This document shows, one piece after another, positions 47,041 to 56,927 of a DNA stretch of 64,000 nucleotides. Both the position numbers and the translations under genes were made by a program. Source of the stretch: Curvularia sp. ZM96 (taxonomy: Eukaryota > Ascomycota > Dothideomycetes > Pleosporales > Pleosporaceae). Where the stretch lies: NCBI GenBank assembly GCA_022457065.1, contig JAJGBQ010000002.1, forward strand, positions 5,146,001-5,210,000, in the 5' to 3' direction. Below the pieces are notes generated by a model. It was given only the letters and a program-made list of their open reading frames with translations. It was not told the origin of the DNA and searched no databases. Positions within the stretch are counted from its first letter, which is position 1; every line of letters begins with the position of its first letter.

Positions 47041-48106
47041 CTACTTGCCTGCACATGCATACATATTCTTCAACACCTCCTGAGAGCTCACATATCGTTT
47101 AGTAGCGGCAGCAATCTCCTTGATCTTCTTTGATTCTTCGAGTCCGATATCTTCAAGCCCGCGGACTACATTGAAGCGGTAGTACCGTCCAGCTTGGTCA
47201 AGGAACGGCCTCTCACGCCGGAATTGCTCCGCTGTTAGCTCTGTTTCTGTTGCAATCGCAGCGAGCGTATCGCCAATGTTAAAGACGTCATCCTTGAATG
47301 GCTTAAGCGAAGGGATGCCAGTTCCGATCGAAACTAGGCACTTAATCTTGCTCTCTAGTGCCTCAGGGCCCCACTCCAACCATGCCTGATCCCACATCTC
47401 CCGTATTGGGTTGTTCGCGCCCGTCCCTCCGTCTACAAACTCCTCCTTGTAGCGGCCTATAGCAATCGGATCAAAAAAGGAGGATGCCGCTGAGGTAGCC
47501 CGACAGGCTTCCCATATCGTCATGCTGTTCCAAAGGTCCTTGTTACCGCGCCGCGGTTTGTAGCTCGTAAGGCAGACCGTTTCACTAGTCTCCTTGCTCG
47601 TCGCACATACAAACCTACTGCTGTTACTGTGTGGGCTGCAAGTAGAGCATGGGAACTACCTACACTTTACACGCTTTGACTGCCTCGTCTTTGAAGAGCG
47701 ACTCTTCATCTAGACCCTGTGCCTTGATGACCTTCTTTACTGCTTGGGCTAGTTCCTCCGAGTCAAATCGTCCCTGTATTTTGCCTCTAACCGTCACCCG
47801 ATGCCTCTTCTTCTGGAATATCCGGTCTGAGAGCGACAGGTAAGCCTCGATGCTCTCGTCAACGCTCATCCTCAAGCGGCCGAGCATGATAGCGATAAGT
47901 CTGCTTGTTTAGCATGAATCTATTATGAATTTAACCCTAACATACCCGCCAGTGCTGGTGCCTCCGATCATGTCAAAGTAATCGCAAGGCTTTGGTGGAC
48001 AGTCTGGATTGATCTTCTCCATGAGATCCTGAAGAATTATCAGGGCGGACAGGCCGCGCACGCCGCCACCGTCGAGGGCAAGCAGGCGGAGGTCGTTACC
48101 AGGCAT
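47041..48106 (-). CDS. Patatin-like phospholipase domain protein, intact copy in the core of X
   Basis: Three exons, 48106-47946, 47900-47664 and 47614-47041, joined by 45- and 49-nt introns with GTATGT and GTAGGT donors, give 323 residues. All patatin motifs are present: DGGGVRGLS (about 12-20), nucleophile Ser51 in GTSTGG and Asp194 in DGGTGANNP. No stop codons or RIP signs are seen, in contrast with copies L and R. The frame ends soon after YACAGK, where L and R continue into NB-ARC. A further open stretch at about 46985-46720 (minus), ending GGFNLKGWWNNWRD, may be an extra 3' exon, but no strong donor in phase was found. It may therefore be a stand-alone patatin or an NLR truncated after its effector domain. 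Confidence 0.78.
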
Positions 48107-48240
48107 AGTGTATGCGGGTCAAGTGGCAGAAGTTGGAGGCGTTATGAGGTTGAGTAGTAGAGCGGAGCATAGCATCAGCTCTATATCCTAGCCATTGCGT
48201 CAGGCGGGCGCCACTGGCGCAGCATCTCTGCCGCCAGCTC

Positions 48241-48274
48241 GTGCGGCTGAGGTATTGCGTGCGGCTGAGACGGC
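48241..48274 (-). promoter_or_regulatory. 18-bp repeats upstream of the central patatin gene
   Basis: Two units of the GTGCGGCTGAGGTATTGC type, about 135 bp upstream of the start codon; the other two NLR copies have three. Confidence 0.5.
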
Positions 48275-48707
48275 GCGCGTCTCCACTGTCTCCGCCGTGC
48301 TGCAGCTGCCAGCATGCATGGTTGGTGGAGGAGAGTGGGCAAGGCGGAACGGATCGTGCAGGTTGACGTAGGCGGGGTTCGCTCGTCGCTTGTCGCTTCT
48401 CCCTGTGCCCCTGATCATGTTTACGCATGGTCTCGCGAGCGTTGTTTGACTGCGTCGTGCCGGCCTGCCTGCGGATGCATCTTAGAACGGATATACGCAG
48501 AGCGAGATGTCGCGCGCCAGATCCACCTACAAACGTCCGATACTATGGGGTTTGATAGTTGTGACCGTTGTGCTGGACCTGTACTGTACGTGATATCAAC
48601 GCTCGCATGCTGAAGCTTCGATGTTCTTGCGTTTCGCCAAGGCTGTCGCAACATCACGTACAGCGCAAGACGCACTACTCTCTGCCGCCACTGTACACGT
48701 CCTCGCC

Positions 48708-49685
48708 ATGGCGCCTAGACTTGCAGCATCGCAGCACGACATGATCAGGGACATAATCGCTAGCAAGTCCCTCAAAGCGATCGATATGGCGGCCGCAGCC
48801 GGTTGCAGCGACCGCACGATTCGTAACATCCGGTCTAACCTCCGCTGCTTCGGATCCTCTAGGGCACCCTTCAACGGGGGCGGGCGACGTCGACAGATAA
48901 CACCAGTAATGCTAGATGCCTTGAGAGAGAGGCTGGTGGAGAAGCCGGGCATGTACCAAGACGAGATGGCCCTGTTCTTATACGATAAGTTTGAGATTCT
49001 AGTGAACAACTCTGCTGTAAGCCGTGCCCTAGCATCGATAGGCTGGACGAAGAAAGCCACCCGTCAGATTGCCAAAGAGCGAAACGCTGATCTCCGGGAC
49101 TACTACCTCTATAACCTCTCTGCCTTCCAGTCCCACCACCTCGTCTATGTAGATGAGTCAGGGTGTGACAAACGCATCGGCTTCAGACGCACCGGCTGGT
49201 CGCCGCTCGGTGTTGCTCCGGTGCAGGTAGCGCAGTTCCACCGCGACCGTAGGCATCAGATCCTGCCCGCGTACACTCAGGATGGTGTGCTCTTCCATCG
49301 CGTGTTCCAGGGATCGACAGACAGCGCCATCTTCGAAGACTTCATCGAACAGCTTCTCCACCACTGCGGGCGCTGGCTAGAACCCAAGTCCGTGCTGGTC
49401 ATGGACAACGCCTCGTTCTACCACAGCGAGGGGGTCAAGGAGCTATGTCTCCGTGTAGGCGTGAAGCTTGTGTTTTTGCCGCCGTACTCGCCAGATCTCA
49501 ACCCTATCGAAGAGTTCTTCGGAGACTTGAAGCGTTTTATTAGACGAAACTGGATAGAGTACGAAAGCAACCCTGCCCAGGACTTTGGGGCTTTTCTTGA
49601 CTGGTGCATCAGCGTTGCGGGCGGTAGGGTGGACAATGCAAGGGCACACTTTCGACATGCAGGAGTCACTGTTGAGATAGGCTAA
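48708..49685 (+). CDS. Tc1/mariner-type DD34E transposase, intact
   Basis: 325 residues from the ATG of MAPRLAASQHDMIRD; an upstream in-frame extension without ATG exists. An N-terminal helix-turn-helix (MAAAAGCSDRTIRNIRSNL, about 27-45) precedes the DDE_3 core: Asp149 in VYVDESG, Asp233 in LVMDNASF and Glu268 in LNPIEEF. Thirty-four residues separate the second Asp and the Glu, giving DD34E, with the typical LPPYSPDLNP block. No stop codons or RIP signs. I could not find its own terminal repeats close by. As the only intact transposase in X, and as Tc1-type enzymes use TA targets like the one flanking X, it is a candidate for having mobilised X; this is inference. Confidence 0.85.
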   Translation: MAPRLAASQHDMIRDIIASKSLKAIDMAAAAGCSDRTIRNIRSNLRCFGSSRAPFNGGGRRRQITPVMLDALRERLVEKPGMYQDEMALFLYDKFEILVNNSAVSRALASIGWTKKATRQIAKERNADLRDYYLYNLSAFQSHHLVYVDESGCDKRIGFRRTGWSPLGVAPVQVAQFHRDRRHQILPAYTQDGVLFHRVFQGSTDSAIFEDFIEQLLHHCGRWLEPKSVLVMDNASFYHSEGVKELCLRVGVKLVFLPPYSPDLNPIEEFFGDLKRFIRRNWIEYESNPAQDFGAFLDWCISVAGGRVDNARAHFRHAGVTVEIG

Positions 49686-49849
49686 GAATAGAGTGGTTAA
49701 TAAGTCTAGTAAATCTATAAGCGGGGCCCTATGCGCCGTATATATAACTATAAAGTCTAACTGTAGTCAACGAGAACATTGTCAGCGTATTTATACCACG
49801 AGACCCTCCACGCTAGCTCTCTTGTTCCCTGTTATATGTTAACTTGTGA

Positions 49850-51204
49850 AGCTCTGCCCATCTTCTAATGTCGCTAACATATCGACGTGCTACGCCTCTC
49901 TTGACCCCGTTCTGGATAAAGAAGTCATAGTCCTGATCCTCGTGCAGCTACTCCAAGTCGAGCATCTCTTGTAAGGTAATGTCACAAGCTTTCTAATACT
50001 CCATCTTCTGTGCCTCGTCGGCGACGTTGGACTGCTGCCATCGACTGTAGGCTATAACGGCTAAATCACGGGGACCAGGAATGCCCAGATCTACGCGTCT
50101 GAGAGCTCGCTCCTTAGAAGATAGTGCACTAGGGGTAGACATTGTGGAGGGAGACTGGCTAGGGTGCTGGGGCAAGACGTTTGTGATCGTAATTGGCGGG
50201 ATGTTCGTTCTAGAAATACTCCCGCCTGCAGCTTGTCGATCGCGCCGCTGCTCTTCTTCGGCGTATAGCTGCTCACGGATGTCTTCGGGAACGTTATTGT
50301 GATTATGCAGAACATAGCCCTCCTCCACAAGTTAAATCAAAGCCTTTAGGTGGTGCGTCTGCAGCTTGTAATGCTTCTTCCCAAGAGGATCACGCCAGTA
50401 ATGCGGCCTGCGGTTGCATGGCGACCCGGGACACCGCATTAAAGCATACACTTCGCGCCACACGGAAGCGCTTGCACTAGTCTCCTGCTCTGCATCGAGC
50501 TAGAAGGCTCGGTCAGCAAGCATGTTCTGCGTAGCGGATAAGCCTCGCTTGTTGCCACGGTTTCTCGCGGCTGCTGATGGTGCCAACTCTACATACTTAA
50601 ACGATAGGTCTACTCGGAGCTTCTTACCAGAGCAGAGTAGCTCACCCCACCGTATAAGCTGTCTCTCTACTAGCGACCAGTCAATATCCATGTTATCGAA
50701 CCTCTTAGTCAAGTCACGCTCTAAACGATCGTTCACAGACGCGACGACACTAGTGTCATCGCACTTTACATGTCTACCGCGTGGCAGCTTTCTGCTCAGG
50801 AGCTTGTCCACCTTAGCCCTAAGGCAGAAACGCCAGTATGCAGAAGGGGCTAGAACTACGTCTTGCTCCGTATCCTTAGAAAGCGTTTTATTGTTCACAA
50901 CCACTTTCCACTCGATCAAGTAGCGCAGCCGGCTTAGTATGTCCTCATCGTAGCTGTTGTACTCGTCCCACTCGGCCAGCGGGAGGAAGCTGAGCTTGCC
51001 TATATCCGATGTTGTCGCTTCCTGGCCATCATCTACAGTACGATGACGCGTCGCGCGACCTGCGACTACATAGTCAGGCACGGAAGGGCTCTCCAGCGCT
51101 GCGATCCAGCGTGCCTCCACCGATTGTGTATCGCTCGGCGTATCGCACTGCTGTGTTGCGTCGTATTCGGGATCTGGTTGCGAGGAGAAGGAACTGGTCG
51201 CCAT
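49850..51204 (-). pseudogene. Transposon-associated fungal ORF of unknown function, three stop codons
   Basis: Open from 51204 (MATSSFSSQPDPEYDATQQ) for 234 residues; the same frame then continues through three single stops (after LADRAF, THHLKALI and AQKMEY) to about 49850. It keeps coherent motifs such as CPGSPCNRRPHYWRDPLGKK, NVPEDIREQLYAEEEQRRD and DLEQLHEDQDYDFFIQNGVK. I recall similar proteins scattered in many fungal genomes and probably tied to mobile elements, but know no function. Stops are compatible with CAG-to-TAG change. Confidence 0.6.
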
Positions 51205-51953
51205 TGGGGGGCTGCTCAGGCTAGTATGCTACGGGGTGGTACCTGCGTCAATCGACTAGAGATACAGTTCAGATCATACTCAAATACAGTGCTTTCGTTA
51301 GGACTAGACGTTGTTCAACGCTGTACGGTACGACAATGTGGTGCGTATACGTAGCAAAGCTGGAGTATGAGCGCTGACTCTCATAGAGCAGAGCGAGAGG
51401 GGAGTCGCATGGAAACCACTCGTGCCGAGCTAACTCGCGTTAACGTGATCCACCAATGGCAGAACGCGAGTAGAGAGCTGTGCAGCAGCAGCATGACACA
51501 CGCCCGCGATACATGGTCTCTCAGCATGGAGCCAGCGAGGAGATGTCGCGGGTTTTCAAGTGACTATTTCTCTTCCAACCGCAAGGCTGCAGCATATACG
51601 AAGAACCGCGCTAGGAGCCTGCGTCGATCAGGTTGACGTTATGCAAAGCGCTACGGGGCGGGTCTTAGCCTAAGCAGCGGTGCCACGATCGACGCAAAGC
51701 CTGGACATGATCCTAGGACCCGGACAGGTGGAGTGCATTAGCTCAAGACAACTCTAATGAGACGTTACGGACAGCTCGGAGCGCATCGCATTGAGCGGAG
51801 CCTACCGATAAGCGACAGATGGCGACAGATGACGGCAGCGACGAGCAACAATCGACATGCAGCCAGCACACCCCGCGTCCGCCTGCCGTTCCGACTCGCG
51901 TACCCTCCTCGACCAACCACACATGCTGGCAGCTGCAGGATGGCAGAGACGCG

Positions 51954-52007
51954 CCTCAGCCGCACGCGATACCTCAGCCGCACGCGATACCTCAGCCGCA
52001 CGCGTTG
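51954..52007 (+). promoter_or_regulatory. 18-bp repeats upstream of NLR gene R
   Basis: Three tandem units of CCTCAGCCGCACGCGATA ending about 140 bp upstream of the R start codon; the inverse of the units upstream of L. Confidence 0.5.
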
Positions 52008-52146
52008 GTGGCAGAGATGCTGCGCCAGCGACACCTGCCTAAGGCGACCGCCAGCATGTAGAATAGACACCATGCCCCGTCCTACGACTCTATTCTAGTA
52101 CTCCTCCGTCTCTTATCTAGTATCTGTTACTTGATATATACACACG

Positions 52147-55100
52147 ATGCCTGGCAGCGACCTACGCCTACTCGCCCTTAATAGTGGCGGCGTGCGCGGC
52201 TTGTCTACCCTAATAATTCTTAAGTAGCTGATGTAGGCCGTCGACCCTAACGCGCCGCTAAAGCCGTACGACTACTTTAATATAATTAGTAGGACGAGTA
52301 TAGGCGGGTAAGTAGTTACTAAGTTGTCACGATATGTAAATAGCGCGCTAATATTTAAATCTTAGCCTAATCGCCATTATACTAGGCCGACTAAAGATAA
52401 GCGTAGCCGACTATATTACCGCGTATCTGTCGCTCTCTGACCGCGTGTTCTGTAAGACACGGCACTAAGTGATAATTAAGGGCCAGGTGTAGGGCTAGTT
52501 CGACGCAGAAGAGCTGGTGCGGGCAATAAAAGAAGTAGTAAAGCAGTAAGGCCTACAGGAAGACGCGCTGCTTAAGGATACGCATAAAGTAAAGTGCAAA
52601 GTGTAGGCGAGAGATGTACTCTTACTAGAATATAGGCTAACTACTACAGCTTCGTGTGCGCTACGAGCAAGGAGATAAGCGAGACCGTCTGCCTAACGAG
52701 CTACCGCACACTACGCGGCAGTAACGACCTGCTGAACAGCGTGACTATATGGGAGGCTTGTCGGGCCACCTCTATAGCTACCTCTTTCTTCGACCCTATC
52801 GCTATTAGCTGGTTTAGCGAGCAGTTTATAGACGGGGCGACAGGCGTAAATAACCTAGTGTGGGAGCTGTAAGACTAGGCGTAGCTAGCGTGGGGCTCTA
52901 AGCCCCTAGAGGGCAGGGTTAAGTGCATAGTCTTGATTAGGACGGGGGTGCCGTTGCTTAAGACGTTTAAGGACGATGTCTTGTATATTAGCGAGACGCT
53001 AGCTATAATAGCTACGGAGATAGAGTAGACAGTAGAGCGGTTCTAGCGCGAGCGGGGGCTGCTAGACAGCACGGGGTAGTACTATTAGTTTAACGTAGTG
53101 CGAGACCTAGAAGATATTAGGCTAGAAGAGGCAAAGAAGATTAAGAAGATGGCGGTAGCGACGCGGTAGTATATTAGCTCGCAGGAGGTGTATAAGTAGA
53201 TATAGGCATGCGCGGGTAATATCGCTAGCTAAGAGTGTTAGTATAAACGTTTATCCTTATGTATAGCTTATAGCTAAAGTACGTGTAGACTTTAGAGAAC
53301 ACTAAACTATTTTTAGTCTTGAGGGCGTGCTAAGAGCGCGCCAGTTTATAGACAGGCTAGTAGAGATGGTAGAGCTTAAACGAGTGCTCTTACCGCGACT
53401 AAGACAGGGCCAGCGCTAGAAGATACACGTCCTGCGTGGCCTTAGCGGGATGGGCAAGACGTAGCTAGCGGTAGAGTTTGTACGGAGGCACTACCGCTAG
53501 TTTAGCTTAGTATTCTGGCTAGACGGACGTAGCGAGGATACTCTTAAGCGCAGTATCGCGAGCTGCGCAGGCAGGATTCTATAAGGCTAGATTCCTAAGA
53601 CAAGTAGGGAGTATGCTGTAGATAGCAGCGCTAACATTAATGTGGTAGTTAAGGACGTTATAGCTTAGCTTGCACGACCTAATAACGTAGCCTAGCTACT
53701 CGTCTTTAATAACGTTGACTAAGAGTACACGGCGCAAGGGGAGGACCCTAATGCGTACGATGTAAAGTAGTACTTCTCTAGCGTAGATTATGGGTCGGTG
53801 CTAGTTACGACTTAACTAGCACGGCTAGAGTAGCTAGGCGAGTCGTAGTAGCTAGGCAAGGTCTCTATAGAGCAGGGACAAGCTATCTTAGAGAGCTGGT
53901 ACAAGAAGAAACACGGTAAGCTAAGAGTGGCTAATATACAACTATAGCTTAACGAGGCTAATAGTACAACTGTAGATGCTGCCGAGAGTGAGTGGCTGCT
54001 AGGGCTGCTAGACGGCCTACTACTTGCTATTGCGCAGGCGGGCGCGTACCTGCAAGAGAGCGGTGAGGGGCTAGCGACGTACCTAAGGTTCTATGAGTAG
54101 TAATGGAGCGGGCTGATAACGTTAGACCACCTGGCTAACGCGCCACTCTAAGATTACCTAGAGCGCAGCGTGCGGATAACATAGGCTATCTCGTACTAGG
54201 CGATCCGCGACAAGCACGAAGCTACGGCTAACCTACTGCTGCTATAGTCGTTCCTAGATAATAAAGACTTATAGCATAGGTTATTTATAGTAGTATATAA
54301 TAACTCTGCTATAGCTATAAAGATGCTATTAGGGTAGATTAGGGACACTACGAGTAGCGAGATTAAGTTTAGTAGAGTAATATAACTACTGCGTAACTAC
54401 TCGCTAGTCGAAGTAGTAGTAGAGAAGATAGAGGTAGTGTAGACGGTAAGCTATGTAACACACCTAGTAGTGTACTAGTAGGCTTATCACTCGCAAGGCA
54501 AGCGCTTCGCAATAGAGCTAAGTCGACTAGTAGTAGTTACTGTTAGTTAGGCTGTGCTGGAGAGCTCTGCGCGAGACTACGCTGCGCTGTAACGCCGACT
54601 TCTTCTATATATGCAGGCGTGCTCTAGCTATATAGTTAATAGCGAGGTAGTTTGGCGTGAGAGAGCTAGGGGAGGTAGTGATAGAGACGTTAACGAGGGC
54701 GAAGAGCGAAAGGCCGTTCTTGATGCTGTGTATTGCCTAGGCTTTTTCTACTAGGACTAAGGCAAGCTAAGCGAAGTAGAGCAAATGTACGAGCGAGCGC
54801 TGCGAGGGAAGGAGAAGGCACTCGGGCTTGACTACACCTCGGCACTAGACACAGTCAACAACCTAGGCCTTGTCTACGCGGGCTAAGGCAGGCTAGGCGA
54901 GGCGGAGAAGATGTACGAGCGGGCGCTGCGGGGGTACGAGGAGGCACTTGGGCCTGACCACACCTTAACACTAACCACAGTTAACAACCTAGGTCTTCTC
55001 TACATGGGCTAAGACAGGCTAGGCGAGGCGGAGAAGATGTACGAGCGGGCGCTGCGGGGGTACGAGGAGGCACTTGGGCCTGACTATATCTTAACACTAA

Positions 55101-56149
55101 CTATAGTTAACAACCTAGGTAACCTCTACAAGGCTTAAGGCAGGCGATACGAGGCAGAGAAGATGTATGAGCGGGCGCTGCGGGGGTACGAGGAGGCACT
55201 TGGGCTTGACCACACCTCGACACTAGACATGGCCCACAACCTAGGCCTTCTCTACATGGGCCAAGACAGGCTAGGCGAGGCGGAGAAGATGTACGAGCGG
55301 GCGCTGCGGGGGTACGAGGAGGCACTTGGGCCTGACTATATCTTAACACTAACTATAGTTAACAACCTAGGTAACCTCTACAAGGCTTAAGGCAGGCGAT
55401 ACGAGGCAGAGAAGATGTATGAGCGGGCGCTGCGGGGGTACGAGGAGGCACTTGGGCTTGACCACACCTCGACACTAGACATGGCCCACAACCTAGGCCT
55501 TCTCTACATGGGCCAAGACAGGCTAGGCGAGGCGGAGAAGATGTACTAGCAGGCGCTGCGAGGGAAGGAGAAGGCACTTGGGCTTGACCACACCTTGACA
55601 CTAGACACAGTCAACGACCTAGGCCTTGTCTACGCGGGCCAAGGCAGACTAGGCGAGGCGGAGAAGATGTACGAGCGGGCGCTGCGGGGGTACGAGGAGG
55701 CACTTGGGCCTGACCACACCTCAACACTAACCACAGTTAACAACCTAGGTAACCTCTACAAGGCTCAAGGCAGGCGATACGAGGCAGAGAAGATGTACGA
55801 GCGGGCGCTGCGGGGGTACGAGGCAATCGGCAGTGTTCACGTCTAGCAGTACATGCCAGCACTCAACACCTTGGAGAATATGGGCGATCTTCATGCGAAG
55901 CAAGCAGATACTACCAAAGCACATACGATGCATAGCAAGGCCCTCTTTGGGCTTAGCAGCGTGCTTGGTCAGTCGAGCGAGAGGTGCGCGAATCTAACGG
56001 CGAAGATTGACGCTTTGCCGCTTGCTAATCAAGGGAAGGAAGCGCAGTCGAGGCTTCTAACGGTAGGAGAGGGGCCTGCAGTACACCATGACAGAAGAAA
56101 GAAGAGCTTGAGACTGTTAGTAAGGAAGCTTGTCAAAAAGGTGTTTTAA
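52147..56149 (+). pseudogene. Patatin-NB-ARC-TPR (NLR-like) gene R, RIP-degraded
   Basis: Starts MPGSDLRLLALNSGGVRGLS, with the patatin DGG turned to NSG by transitions and GTSTGG to RTSIGG. The NB-ARC P-loop is better kept than in L (GLSGMGKT, about 53430-53460), with RPNNVAxLLVFNNVD and VLVTT still readable. The TPR end consists of nine 42-residue units and a C-terminal tail open to 56149 (last open part about 55595-56149, with one TAG near 55846). Many TAG/TAA codons prevent a full product. The architecture is the same as L, in inverse orientation. Confidence 0.82.
54778..55845 (+). repeat. Nine 126-bp TPR-coding tandem repeats
   Basis: Units carrying GAGAAGATGTACGAGCGGGC or close variants start at an exact 126-bp period (54904, 55030, 55156, 55282, 55408, 55534, 55660, 55786, plus a first diverged unit near 54778). 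Two successive 252-bp blocks (about 55022-55273 and 55274-55525) are nearly identical, including a shared stop-creating TAAGG. Confidence 0.88.
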
Positions 56150-56243
56150 CAGTGTGCATCTGTTTATTATATACTATACATAGAAACTACAAGGCGAAGA
56201 CCTAGGAAAGCTGGACTTTAGTCAGTAGGTCTAGTTAATGTTT

Positions 56244-56857
56244 GATTGATTGATTAATTGATTGATTTAGTCCTACTCGGTTTCAGCCGCGTTTTCTCCG
56301 CAGCTATGCCCGGCATGACTGGCATAACCAACAGCCGACGCCGCGTAGACGTTAATCCGCGCCGCCCCACTTCACTCCCTTATGGTAGCCAGCTGTTCCT
56401 AGAGGCCTGCCGTTCCCCCTCACCCACTATCTACAATCTGGCTGGCGCCTTATCTAGATAATGGCACTACTAACAGTAGTTATACTGTGTTTATAGGCTC
56501 GTAGAGGCGTGCTGCCTCATGTTTATAGCCGCGATACCTACAGTCTCCCCCCAGCGCTCGGCTCTTGTCTACGCGTCTTCGATCCCAATATGCCCAAGGA
56601 TCTGCGCTTATTCTACAAACTAGATGGCTTTAGTGGCTAGCTGTGGCTTACTTAGGATAGCCAGGAGGTTGTGTCGTCCACGGAGGTTGTCGAATACCTG
56701 GTTCCGGAGGTCCTTAAGCATCCTGCAGTGGAGCAGAATGTGGGCAACAGTCTGTCGTCTCTCCCCGCACTAGCAGCGGGAGCTAGTAACACCTGGCACT
56801 CTTTGGGTGAAGAGAAAGTCGCGCAAGCCTATCTTCTCAGTACGCAGCTGCACTAGA
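56244..56857 (-). mobile_element. Tad1-like LINE, 5'-truncated, inserted in X
   Basis: Flanked by the 14-bp direct repeat TCTAGTTAATGTTT (56230-56243 and 56858-56871). The minus strand reads IGLRDFLFTQRVPGV, then ERRQTVAHILLHCRMLKDLRN, the C-terminus of Tad1-type proteins, and ends in the shared GGCTGAAACCGAGTAGGA and an ATCA-type tail. Confidence 0.82.
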
Positions 56858-56927
56858 TCTAGTTAATGTTTATCTTCTATTCTCTGTAGACTACCTGTTC
56901 TAAGAGAACTTTACAGTACACTATAAG

